Shown in pieces: positions 8,835 to 15,411 of a stretch of 27,532 nt of DNA. The notes under the pieces were generated by a model. That model was not told the DNA's origin. It ran no database searches and saw only the letters and a program-made list of their open reading frames with translations. Positions within the stretch are counted from its first letter, which is position 1. Every line of letters begins with the position of its first letter. This DNA comes from DATJHM01 sp035493895. Its GTDB lineage: Bacteria > Chloroflexota > Ktedonobacteria > Ktedonobacterales > Ktedonobacteraceae. Where the stretch lies: assembly GCA_035493895.1 (NCBI GenBank), contig DATJHM010000337.1:1-27532 (forward strand), in the 5' to 3' direction. Both the position numbers and the translations under genes were made by a program.

Positions 8835-9548
8835 ATGCCACTGTTTCTGACACGTGAAGTCATACGAGGGATTATTCTTTTTCTTGCTTCAGGCATCATC
8901 GGTCTCATCGTTTTGCTCGTAGGATACCAGCTCTTACGCACGATCAAAATTTCCCCCAACTGGGTTACCTGGATCATTGGCACGTTCATTATGGCTGGCT
9001 GCATCACATTATGTATCTGGCTTTTTATACCCCATGCAAGTACAGGAGCACTTCCGGCGAGCAATGTTCCTGGAAGTGAGCGCTCTATCGCAGGTCGTTT
9101 CGGATTTCTCCTTACCAGATTCAGTAATCCGCGCATCTTTGTGAATGTGCTGGGTGCCGTCTCTGTTGTGATGGGCGTCTATGCGGCCGCACAATGGCTG
9201 GCGCGACAGGGCTTCGTCGCGGTCAAGAAGCGGGCAACGACGATTTTCGTGCAGCCTGCGCGCAACTTTTTGCTGTTCATCCGCAAGCAGCACCAGTTTC
9301 TCGGTTGGCTGGCGGTGATTGCAGCGGCCACGCACATGATTGGCTATCTGCCTACACTTTTCCACAATCAGCAGTATGAAATTGTCACTGGCTTTATCGC
9401 GATTGGTATTCTCGCGCTCATGGCGATACTGGGAACCTGGATCTGGGTTGACAATTCGTTACGCAAGCATAATACGCCAAAACTGCTCAAGACAATCCAT
9501 GCTTCGCTGACGCTTGTTTTCTTTCTGTTATTAATTTTGCACATTTAG
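8835..9548 (+). CDS. Six-helix membrane protein with two HX13H pairs (putative di-heme b protein)
   Basis: I do not recognise a named family. The 237-aa protein starts at ATG 8835, preceded by GGAGAAAAAAGGC. About six hydrophobic helices are visible (near 10-32, 43-65, 102-124, 150-172, 183-203, 219-237). In the fourth, H153 and H167 are separated by 13 residues (KQHQFLGWLAVIAAATH). In the last, H222 and H236 are separated by 13 residues (IHASLTLVFFLLLILH). HX13H in two helices is how ferric reductase/NOX-like domains hold two stacked b hemes, so transmembrane electron transfer is a reasonable inference. There is no flavin or NAD(P)H domain; the protein stops one residue after the last His. 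The next gene (a thioesterase) gives no hint of a redox partner. Confidence 0.8.
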   Translation: MPLFLTREVIRGIILFLASGIIGLIVLLVGYQLLRTIKISPNWVTWIIGTFIMAGCITLCIWLFIPHASTGALPASNVPGSERSIAGRFGFLLTRFSNPRIFVNVLGAVSVVMGVYAAAQWLARQGFVAVKKRATTIFVQPARNFLLFIRKQHQFLGWLAVIAAATHMIGYLPTLFHNQQYEIVTGFIAIGILALMAILGTWIWVDNSLRKHNTPKLLKTIHASLTLVFFLLLILHI

Positions 9549-9677
9549 CTGACCACTATTGAAAAAACGCAATATAGCTTTGGAATGAGCCTCTTTTGCA
9601 AGAGTAGGAAAAATAGGCCAGGACACAACAGGTCTTTTTTGTGGTACGATGCCAACAAAAAAGAAAGGTTCTTGCCG

Positions 9678-10058
9678 ATGTCTCTTATACCTGGAATAAT
9701 CGGGGAGGCCCAAACCACCGTTGTCTATAGCAATACTGCGGCTGCCGTTGGAGCGGGTGGTGTTGAAGTTTTTGCCACGCCTATGATGATTGCGTTGATG
9801 GAGAATGCCGCCTGGAGTGCGGTGGCGGATGAGCTGGATGAAGGCTATGTGACGGTTGGTACGCTAATTAATGTACATCACGTGGCTGCGACGCCTATTG
9901 GTCAGAAGGTGCATGCGACCGCGACACTGATAGAGATAGATGGACGTCGTCTGGTTTTTATGGTGGAGGCTTCTGACGAGCGGCAGAAGATTGGTGAAGG
10001 CATACATGAACGATTTATTGTTCAATTGGACAAATTTCTACAGAAAGCACTGGCGTAA
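9678..10058 (+). CDS. FlK-type hot-dog thioesterase
   Basis: A 126-aa acyl-CoA thioesterase of the group that includes fluoroacetyl-CoA thioesterase FlK. The start is ATG 9678 with GAAAGG 9 nt upstream; the open frame continues upstream to 9585 but those residues (basic and hydrophilic) do not fit the family. Family phrases are present: VEVFATPMMIALMENAAW (a Thr and a Glu in FlK-like catalytic positions), VGTLINVHHVAATPIGQKV (His in the catalytic position), then ATATLIEIDGRRLVFMVEASD and a C-terminal RFIV. These proteins are usually small dimers that hydrolyse acyl-CoA or detoxify unusual acyl groups; the substrate here is unknown. It lies immediately upstream of the tmRNA promoter. Confidence 0.85.
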   Translation: MSLIPGIIGEAQTTVVYSNTAAAVGAGGVEVFATPMMIALMENAAWSAVADELDEGYVTVGTLINVHHVAATPIGQKVHATATLIEIDGRRLVFMVEASDERQKIGEGIHERFIVQLDKFLQKALA

Positions 10059-10069
10059 AGCGACTTTTC

Positions 10070-10098
10070 TTGCGTTTTGTCAGGCAATATGTTATAAT
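10070..10098 (+). promoter_or_regulatory. ssrA promoter
   Basis: TTGCGT (10070-10075), a 17-nt spacer and TATAAT (10093-10098), with an extended -10 TG (TATGTTATAAT at 10088-10098). It begins 12 bp after the thioesterase stop codon and gives a short leader before the mature tmRNA 5' end. Confidence 0.8.
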
Positions 10099-10148
10099 TT
10101 GAGGTAGAAAGAAGGCCAGAGAGAGACAATCTGGTAATTTCTTTACCT

Positions 10149-10518
10149 GGGGATGTCGGGTTTCGACAGGTGGATAGATTAAAGATTTGCAAGCCGAGGT
10201 GTCGGTACGCACTCTCGTTAAACAACCGACAAAAAATAGTTGCCAAAACAGCAACACCAAAACTCGCTCTCGCTGCCTAATAACCAGTGAGGCGACGTCC
10301 GCCTAGCTTTTTCCCGTGGGGCTAGATACGGGCGCCAAAAACGCGGCGATGCGGCAACGGTAACCGTCTTCTAACCGTCGCCAAAGACCAGAGGGCCAGC
10401 GCCAAGTCATCCTGTCGGTGGGAGGGCCAGGCGCAAAGAAAAACATCGACTAAGCTTGTAGCATATTCTCTAGTACGTTCTCTTGGACAGGGAGTTCGAC
10501 TCTCCCTCATCTCCACCA
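10149..10518 (+). ncRNA. ssrA: tmRNA (ssrA), one-piece, CCA encoded
   Basis: Transfer-messenger RNA rescues ribosomes stalled on broken mRNA and tags the nascent peptide for proteolysis. The 5' end GGGGATG (10149-10155) pairs with CATCTCC near the 3' end through seven base pairs (one G-U), followed by discriminator A and genomic CCA (10516-10518). GTCGGGTTTCGACAGG after the 5' end is the usual tmRNA signature. The T arm is GGGAG-TTCGACT-CTCCC near the 3' end. GTCGGT and AACCGAC around 10201-10230 fit pseudoknot 1, just upstream of the resume site. Length is 370 nt, normal for a one-piece bacterial tmRNA. The promoter and a strong terminator flank it. Confidence 0.97.
10242..10280 (+). other. 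tmRNA tag reading frame (AKTATPKLALAA)
   Basis: By position, TAGTT then GCC aligns with TAGTC-GCA of the E. coli tmRNA, so GCC at 10242 is the resume codon. It encodes AKTATPKLALAA, ended by TAA (10278-10280) and a second TAA (10281-10283). The LALAA end matches the usual protease recognition tail; the middle is Thr/Pro/Lys-rich and the tag is two residues longer than the 10 encoded in E. coli. Confidence 0.85.
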
Positions 10519-10523
10519 ATAAA

Positions 10524-10570
10524 AAGGCCCGGAGCGGTTGAATAAATCGGCTCCGGGCCTTGTTTTATTT
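10524..10570 (+). terminator. Strong, bidirectional rho-independent terminator after ssrA
   Basis: AAGGCCCGGAGC (10524-10535) and GCTCCGGGCCTT (10550-10561) form a perfect 12-bp stem with a 14-nt loop, followed by GTTTTATTT. Read leftward, the stem is followed by TTTTTATT, so the same hairpin can also end the Uma2 gene that stops at 10571. Confidence 0.9.
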
Positions 10571-11149
10571 CTATCTCTCTTCTTCTAACTCCAGATACAC
10601 CTTCAAATAAATCTCTCGTACGGTAAAAGAAACCCCAATACATTCAAGCTCTATTACATCATCTCCATGTTCATACAAGAAATCTTTCCACTCATATGTA
10701 CCAACACGATGATAATGCCTCACCTGACAACGACGAGAGTCGACAAGCAAAATTTCCTGGATCGTAGGATAACGCTGATAGGCATCAAGCTTTTCCGTTC
10801 TGTCTGTCTTCTCAGTTGAAGGCGACATCACTTCCACTACTACACCAGGAGCCTCTAACGCCTTTTTTCGTGTCCAATCAGCCGGATCACAAGAAACAGA
10901 AACATCAGGGTAATACAAACGACCCTCTGTAAGTTGTAAAGCAGCATCAGAACCATACACATTGCACTCTTGTGAGCGTAGAGCATTGCCAAGCGCAATA
11001 GCAATATTGATCGCTACTTGCGAATGCGCTGGACTCCCACCTGTCATCATACGAATATCGCCATCAATGTACTCATATTTATATTCAGGAAAAGCCTCAA
11101 CCAGACGCCAATACTCATCAACCGTATACTTATGATGTGGATCAAACAT
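10571..11149 (-). CDS. Uma2 family protein (DUF820, PD-(D/E)XK nuclease fold)
   Basis: A 192-aa protein of the Uma2/DUF820 group, which has a restriction-endonuclease-like fold; its physiological role is unsettled. The start is ATG 11149 (MFDPHHKY), with GGAGAGGG upstream; an upstream in-frame extension to 11191 lacks a site. Family landmarks: EYIDGDIRMMTGGSPAHSQV at 26-45, YYPDVSVSCD with D82, VVVEVMSPSTEKTDR with E106, then K120 and LDAYQRYPTIQEILLVD. The putative active-site acidic residues are present. These genes are often multicopy in Chloroflexota and cyanobacteria. It is a single gene between the tmRNA and a phosphatase gene, with no partner methylase or toxin-antitoxin mate. Confidence 0.92.
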   Translation of the reverse strand: MFDPHHKYTVDEYWRLVEAFPEYKYEYIDGDIRMMTGGSPAHSQVAINIAIALGNALRSQECNVYGSDAALQLTEGRLYYPDVSVSCDPADWTRKKALEAPGVVVEVMSPSTEKTDRTEKLDAYQRYPTIQEILLVDSRRCQVRHYHRVGTYEWKDFLYEHGDDVIELECIGVSFTVREIYLKVYLELEEER

Positions 11150-11326
11150 GTTCACCCTCTCCTTTACCACTTTCGCAAAAACCCTAAACATGCACAGAAA
11201 ACATTATTGCCTTTACACTAAGCATAACACATTCTCTCAGGGAACAAAACAATCGCACTCAAATAAAAACAGAACCGAACAATACTCCCTTTTAGAGCCT
11301 CTTGCAAAACATCGTCTGGAATAATC

Positions 11327-11355
11327 TAGACACCCCCCTCCCACCCATGTATACT
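11327..11355 (+). promoter_or_regulatory. Promoter of the phosphatase gene
   Basis: TAGACA (11327-11332), a 17-nt C-rich spacer and TATACT (11350-11355). The phosphatase ATG is about 105 nt downstream. It is the main recognisable content of the 310-bp gap 11150-11459; no other gene is evident there. Confidence 0.65.
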
Positions 11356-11459
11356 ACAAACAGTATCGCTATCTCCCGCAAATAACATGCGACGCTCTTC
11401 ATCACAACGAAATACAAAAATTGACATTCAACGATACACTCTCAAGAAGGAACCCGACC

Positions 11460-11954
11460 ATGCTTGTACCACTTTACTCCATTCAACAACTTCCGGCCGG
11501 GCGGGTCAGCGTGATGGCGCGCCCACGCGGTGGCGATTGGTTGCTCGACGAGATCCGTGCCCTGCACATGGCTGGAGTCGATGTTCTGGTTTCGCTATTG
11601 ACTGCCCCTGAAGTACAGGATCTGGACCTTACGGAAGAAGAGGCCCTCTGCCAGCAGCAAACAATCGCCTATTTTTCTTTTCCCATCCCCGATTTTCATG
11701 TTCCTCCATTCTCCACATCAACGTTCCGGTTTCTACAACAGCTCAATACCTATCTCGCGGAGGGAAAACACGTTGCGATCCATTGCCGTCAGGGGCTTGG
11801 CAGATCGGTACTTATGGCAGCCAGCCTGCTCGTGCTCAATAACATCGTGCCAGAAGAGGCATTTGACCTGCTCAGCCAGACGAGAGGATATTCGGTCCCA
11901 GAGACAGAAGAGCAAAAGGCATGGGTAGTGGCATTTTCGCATCTTTCCCACTGA
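11460..11954 (+). CDS. Dual-specificity-type protein phosphatase
   Basis: A 164-aa protein with the cysteine-phosphatase P-loop HCRQGLGRS at 108-116, where C109 is the expected nucleophile and R115 binds phosphate. A general-acid loop IPDFHVPP (D78) lies the usual distance before it. The start is ATG 11460, with AAGGA 8 nt upstream; the frame extends to 11421 but without a site. It is probably cytoplasmic (no signal or membrane helix). Such small eukaryote-like phosphatases act on phospho-Ser/Thr/Tyr or phosphorylated small molecules. No kinase of the eukaryotic type is in the window, so its partner is unknown. The histidine kinase downstream is not an obvious substrate. Confidence 0.88.
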   Translation: MLVPLYSIQQLPAGRVSVMARPRGGDWLLDEIRALHMAGVDVLVSLLTAPEVQDLDLTEEEALCQQQTIAYFSFPIPDFHVPPFSTSTFRFLQQLNTYLAEGKHVAIHCRQGLGRSVLMAASLLVLNNIVPEEAFDLLSQTRGYSVPETEEQKAWVVAFSHLSH

Positions 11955-12230
11955 ATGGTCATGACAGGTATTGCGCAAAATCAACCTTTCGGCCGATAAG
12001 CCACAAGACCTCATAGTCTATACTCTCCTCTATACATAAAGCCAGCACGGTTTTATAAATGATATGAGCTGAACCATGGGTACCAGGCGCGACATTATAT
12101 TCAGTTCATCTCTCATCTCAAGGAGTTCTCTTAGCAGAGTCCAGGTAGCATATGCTGCGTAGAATCGACATACATGGCTATCACTACCCATTGTCTCGTT
12201 TTTCGTCCACAAATGAGAAAGGGAATGTAC

Positions 12231-12467
12231 ATGTTTACACAAAAAACGCCTCTGCCGAAACGTCTGATTGTGGGGAGTGTGCTGAGCAGCCTGCTCTTTG
12301 GCTTCGGCGGCTTTATTGCACACCCGGCAGCAGCACCCGCACAGCCAGCAGCAAGTAGTGTGCATCAACCAGCTGAACCAACGTCTTTGAAGGATCGTTT
12401 CTACGCTCAAATTCCTGGTCCATATAGTGATCCTGATCAATATGAGCAGCATCGAGAAAGTGACTAA
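12231..12467 (+). CDS. Small exported protein, unknown function
   Basis: Start at ATG 12231 because AAAGGGA lies 6 nt upstream; the frame extends to 12174 without a better site. The 78-aa product has a typical export signal: MFTQKTPLPKR, then a hydrophobic core LIVGSVLSSLLFGFGGFI, then HPAAAPAQ with AXA-type cleavage options near residues 32-36. The mature part, about 45 aa, is hydrophilic and proline-containing (SLKDRFYAQIPGPYSDPDQYEQHRESD) with no cysteine. I recognise no family. A strong hairpin 60 bp after the stop supports a separate transcript. A long leftward frame across the same bases (12030-12569) is Cys/Trp-rich and looks like a shadow. Confidence 0.6.
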   Translation: MFTQKTPLPKRLIVGSVLSSLLFGFGGFIAHPAAAPAQPAASSVHQPAEPTSLKDRFYAQIPGPYSDPDQYEQHRESD

Positions 12468-12528
12468 ACCCGGCAGTGGTGGTAGCGTTATGGCAACAAA
12501 CGTCATGACGGATACTGCGTACCAGTTG

Positions 12529-12567
12529 GAGAGGCCAGAGCAGCCTGAGAGGCTGTTCTGGCCTCTC
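12529..12567 (+). terminator. Long hairpin terminator after the small exported protein gene
   Basis: GAGAGGCCAGAGCAGCC (12529-12545) pairs with GGCTGTTCTGGCCTCTC (12551-12567), a 17-bp stem with one G-T pair and a 5-nt loop, followed by ACTTTCTG and further on TTTTT. The T-tract is imperfect, but position and stability fit a terminator. Confidence 0.7.
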
Positions 12568-12615
12568 ACTTTCTGTTATCTGTCATGTTTTTCACCACAC
12601 GCAGGCTCCAGTTTA

Positions 12616-12644
12616 TTGATCCTATCAGACGCGAAAAGTATACT
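12616..12644 (+). promoter_or_regulatory. Promoter of the histidine kinase gene
   Basis: TTGATC (12616-12621), 17-nt spacer, TATACT (12639-12644), about 135 nt before the kinase ATG. Together with the preceding hairpin it accounts for the 311-bp gap 12468-12778. A second candidate -10, TACAAT, lies at 12666-12671. Confidence 0.6.
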
Positions 12645-12778
12645 TCCAGCGATAAATAGAGGTGATACAATAGAAAGCAAAAATCAGGTAGGAAAGATGG
12701 GAAGAAAGAGCATATCGCATCCTGGCAAAAGGATAGTTCCTACATGAACAAAAGTGGATGCGTTCAGGAGGATCGTGT

Positions 12779-13984
12779 ATGCGTTTACTTGATACATTAC
12801 TCATAAATCTAATCAAACTGCCTTTTCTACTACGCTTGAGTATCGTTCTGCTCTGCTATATGTTCTGTTTCATCCTGTATCTCTTCTCCCAGTTCAACGG
12901 TCCCCTCTGGGCGCTCCCAATAGCGCTGGCAGTCTGGCTCTTTCCCCCACGTGGTGCCCTCGTTAGCACTATTTTCACCGTACTCTTATTAGCAACAGCA
13001 ATCAGCCTCGGCAGTCGTAGTATTTTCTGGCCTGCGTCCCTGCTTCTGGGCTTTTTTACCGGTACATTTGCCCTGTTAACCGAGGCTATTTTTATCTACT
13101 ATCTGCGTCACCTCTTAAATAGAGCCGAAACGGCCCGCCTGGAAGTACTTCACACAGAGCGACAGAGGCGTATTGCCTACGAGCTACAATTGGAAGCGCA
13201 ACAGGCACAACAACGTCTGAGTATGGCCTATGAACAACAGAAACAATTGAATCAACTGAAAGATCGCTTTATCCTGAATGTCAGCCATGAGCTACGTACA
13301 CCGGTCCAGACAGTGCTTGGATACATCGAGCTGCTCCAGAGCTTTGATGAGCAACTGGATGCAGATATTCGTATAAACTGCCTCAACCAGGCATTTAATG
13401 CGTGCCAGGAGCTGCAATTGCTCGTCAACAACGTCCTGGACACGGTACAGATCAGCCTTGGTGAACAAGTGCCAGAGAAAGAGGAGATTATTGTGCAGCA
13501 GATCGTACAGGATGTGCTGGCACTCGTCGATCCACAACAGCTCAAAAATTTTACGCTCCGACTGGACATTCCTCCTGAGCTTCGCGTCATCGCTGACCCA
13601 CAGCAGATACGTCAGGTGGTACGCAATTTGCTGACCAATGGGCTAAAATATTGTCCCGCACCGGGCACGATCACCATCACAGCCGAGATCTGCAAGATGG
13701 AGGAGGCCGACGCATCTCCCCCTCAGGTCTGCATTTGTGTCCAGGATACAGGGCCTGGCATTCCCGCAGAAGAGATTCCCTTTATTTTCGAACGCTTTGT
13801 CCGGCTCAAACGCGATATTTCCGGCTCGGTACGCGGCACCGGTCTGGGCCTGTCCATCAGCAAGGAGCTTGTGGAAGCTATGGGCGGGCGCATCTGGGTG
13901 GAAAGTTCAGGCATCCCAGGAGAAGGATGCCGCTTTTACTTTACGCTTCCCAACGCCACCACAGCCATACATACAAATTGGTAA
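12779..13984 (+). CDS. Membrane-bound sensor histidine kinase, orphan
   Basis: The start is ATG 12779, with AGGAGG 7 nt upstream; a GTG at 12758 is in frame but weaker. The 401-aa protein has hydrophobic segments spanning about residues 11-110 (perhaps four helices with short loops), a coiled-coil linker (about 112-165, Gln/Glu/Arg-rich), then HisKA with the phosphoacceptor in NVSHELRTP (H170). The HATPase domain has the N-box VRNLLTNGLKY (281-291), G1 DTGPGIP (323-329), FERF and G2 GTGLGLSI (353-360). All catalytic boxes are intact. There is no periplasmic or PAS sensor domain, so it may sense within the membrane. No response regulator is adjacent; the partner must be encoded elsewhere. Confidence 0.93.
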   Translation: MRLLDTLLINLIKLPFLLRLSIVLLCYMFCFILYLFSQFNGPLWALPIALAVWLFPPRGALVSTIFTVLLLATAISLGSRSIFWPASLLLGFFTGTFALLTEAIFIYYLRHLLNRAETARLEVLHTERQRRIAYELQLEAQQAQQRLSMAYEQQKQLNQLKDRFILNVSHELRTPVQTVLGYIELLQSFDEQLDADIRINCLNQAFNACQELQLLVNNVLDTVQISLGEQVPEKEEIIVQQIVQDVLALVDPQQLKNFTLRLDIPPELRVIADPQQIRQVVRNLLTNGLKYCPAPGTITITAEICKMEEADASPPQVCICVQDTGPGIPAEEIPFIFERFVRLKRDISGSVRGTGLGLSISKELVEAMGGRIWVESSGIPGEGCRFYFTLPNATTAIHTNW

Positions 13985-14098
13985 CTACAACAGAAAATAA
14001 AGCAGCACCTGCTCTATACATTCGTCTACCATAGCGCTGGTTTGATATGTTATTCTCGGCGAGAGCATACAATTTGGCAGAATCCATCTGTAATCACA

Positions 14099-14137
14099 GG
14101 AAGCCTTTCGACCCGAGATGTGGGTCGAAAGGCTTCC
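14099..14137. terminator. Shared hairpin between convergent genes
   Basis: A perfect 16-bp stem, GGAAGCCTTTCGACCC (14099-14114) with GGGTCGAAAGGCTTCC (14122-14137) and a 7-nt loop, lies between the convergent kinase and DedA genes. The T-tract on the rightward side is weak (ATAATTTTGC), so I call it a probable bidirectional terminator. Confidence 0.6.
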
Positions 14138-14153
14138 CAGAGATAATTTTGCT

Positions 14154-15308
14154 TTAACGGCGATAGATACGATCATCATTGGATTGCGAAGGCCATTGTT
14201 GGGGTGGTTGCCCCCATTGTTGCTGCGAGGGTTGAGACGGCTGCTGGGGCTGTTGTCCCCACTGTTGCGGTTGGGGTTGAGACGGCTGCTGGGGCTGTTG
14301 TCCCCATTGTGGTTGCGAGGGTTGGGACGGCTGCCCCCATTGTTGCTGCGAGGGTTGAGACGGCTGCTGGGGCTGTTGTCCCCATTGTGATTGAGAGGGT
14401 TGAGGTGACTGGGGCTGTTGTCCCCATTGTGATTGAGAGGATTGTCCCCATTGTTGATTGTTTTGAGGCGATGTCATGCTATTAGCGGTCTGTCCTGGAG
14501 TTCCCTGCGCCCAGTTTTGTGGAGATGAAGCAGAAGATTGCGGCGCATTCTGTCCCCATGGCTGCTGGCCCGGCGTGGCCTGTCCCCAGTTTGTCGCAGA
14601 AGCAGGCATCTGAGCAAGCGGGCCAGTGCTGGTAGCGTTCGCTTCATCGATTGCGTGCGCCACACGAGCCAGGCTATCATTGCGAAAGTGTCGCCAGACA
14701 TACAGCACCACCAGCACCACCAGCAAGACCACGATCACCAGATCGAACGTATGGAAAATGGGACTCAAGACCTCCAGATTATCCCCGACAATAGTACCGG
14801 CATATGCCAGCGCCACGCACCAGGGAAAGGAGCCAAGAAAGGTATAGATACAAAATTTTAACAAAGGCATCTTAGAAATGCCCGCAGGCAGAGAAATATA
14901 CGTACGGACGACCGGCAATAAACGCGAGAAGAAGGCAGTTGCGCTCCCCCAGCGATTGAAGAACTCGTCCGCTTTGTCAGCATCATGCTGCGAGATCAAT
15001 ACATAGCGTCCATATTTTAAGATTAATGGCCTGCCCCCCTTATAGCCAATGCCATAGGCCGCCAAAGAGCCGATCAGGCAGCCAAAAGCGCCCGCAAGAC
15101 CGACGAGGATCAGGCTCAGAGGCAGGGGAACCCCCGCCAGGATTTTATGTTGCTGGATCATAATTCCAGCCAACGGCATCACAATTTCGCTTGGTAAAGG
15201 GATGAGACAGCTCTCAGTAGCCATCGCAATCATAATCCCTACCAGGCCCGTAGTCGCATATAATGTATTAATAAGGTGTGTTAACGCATCGATCAGGGAG
15301 TTTAACAA
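14154..15308 (-). CDS. DedA family membrane protein with WGQ-repeat C-terminal tail
   Basis: DedA/VTT proteins are polytopic membrane proteins implicated in polyprenyl-phosphate and phospholipid flipping and in membrane homeostasis. The start is taken as TTG at 15308, placed 6 nt after AGGAGG; an ATG at 15353 has no ribosome site. Motifs are ESCLIPLPSEIVMPLAG (about 32-48), the amphipathic FFSRLLPVVRTYISLPAG (about 126-143) and GSFPWCVALAYAG, and a last helix ends near residue 206. The remaining 175 residues are unusual for DedA: a hydrophilic Q/S/P/W-rich tail with ten WGQ or WAQ motifs spaced 8-21 residues apart. Typical DedA proteins are about 200-220 aa, so the tail is an added module. 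It is convergent with the kinase gene. Confidence 0.9.
   Translation of the reverse strand: MLNSLIDALTHLINTLYATTGLVGIMIAMATESCLIPLPSEIVMPLAGIMIQQHKILAGVPLPLSLILVGLAGAFGCLIGSLAAYGIGYKGGRPLILKYGRYVLISQHDADKADEFFNRWGSATAFFSRLLPVVRTYISLPAGISKMPLLKFCIYTFLGSFPWCVALAYAGTIVGDNLEVLSPIFHTFDLVIVVLLVVLVVLYVWRHFRNDSLARVAHAIDEANATSTGPLAQMPASATNWGQATPGQQPWGQNAPQSSASSPQNWAQGTPGQTANSMTSPQNNQQWGQSSQSQWGQQPQSPQPSQSQWGQQPQQPSQPSQQQWGQPSQPSQPQWGQQPQQPSQPQPQQWGQQPQQPSQPSQQQWGQPPQQWPSQSNDDRIYRR
14190..14460. repeat. Coding tandem repeats in the DedA tail
   Basis: Imperfect repeats of about 42-48 bp encode the WGQ/PQQPSQ tail. The segment GGGGCTGTTGTCCCC occurs with its first base at 14246, 14291, 14369 and 14411, i.e. 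45, 78 and 42 bp apart. Each copy can fold because GGGG and CCCC are complementary. Copy number may vary by slippage. Confidence 0.85.
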
Positions 15309-15411
15309 TACATGCCTCCTTCGCAATCCTACGCTTTTGCCCAATACTAGCATATTTCAAGGAAAGAGGCTAGGACCAGTAGGACCAAAAAAATGGGACC
15401 ATTGGCTTGCT

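Noticed and set aside
8835..10058. Defence or toxin system around the heme protein and thioesterase
   Set aside because: Neither gene has a toxin, nuclease or sensor motif and the spacing gives no sign of a two-gene system.
10571..11149. Uma2 protein as part of a restriction system
   Set aside because: No methyltransferase, specificity subunit or helicase adjoins it; Uma2 proteins are common as single genes.
12030..12569. 179-aa leftward frame
   Set aside because: It begins inside a terminator hairpin, is Cys/Trp-rich, and overlaps a better gene with an export signal on the other strand.
12490..12747. Rightward frame starting MATNVMTD
   Set aside because: It reads straight through the 17-bp terminator stem and the next promoter; no ribosome site.
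14190..14460. CRISPR array or minisatellite outside a gene
   Set aside because: The repeats are in frame inside dedA and encode regular WGQ motifs; no constant repeat/unique spacer pattern.
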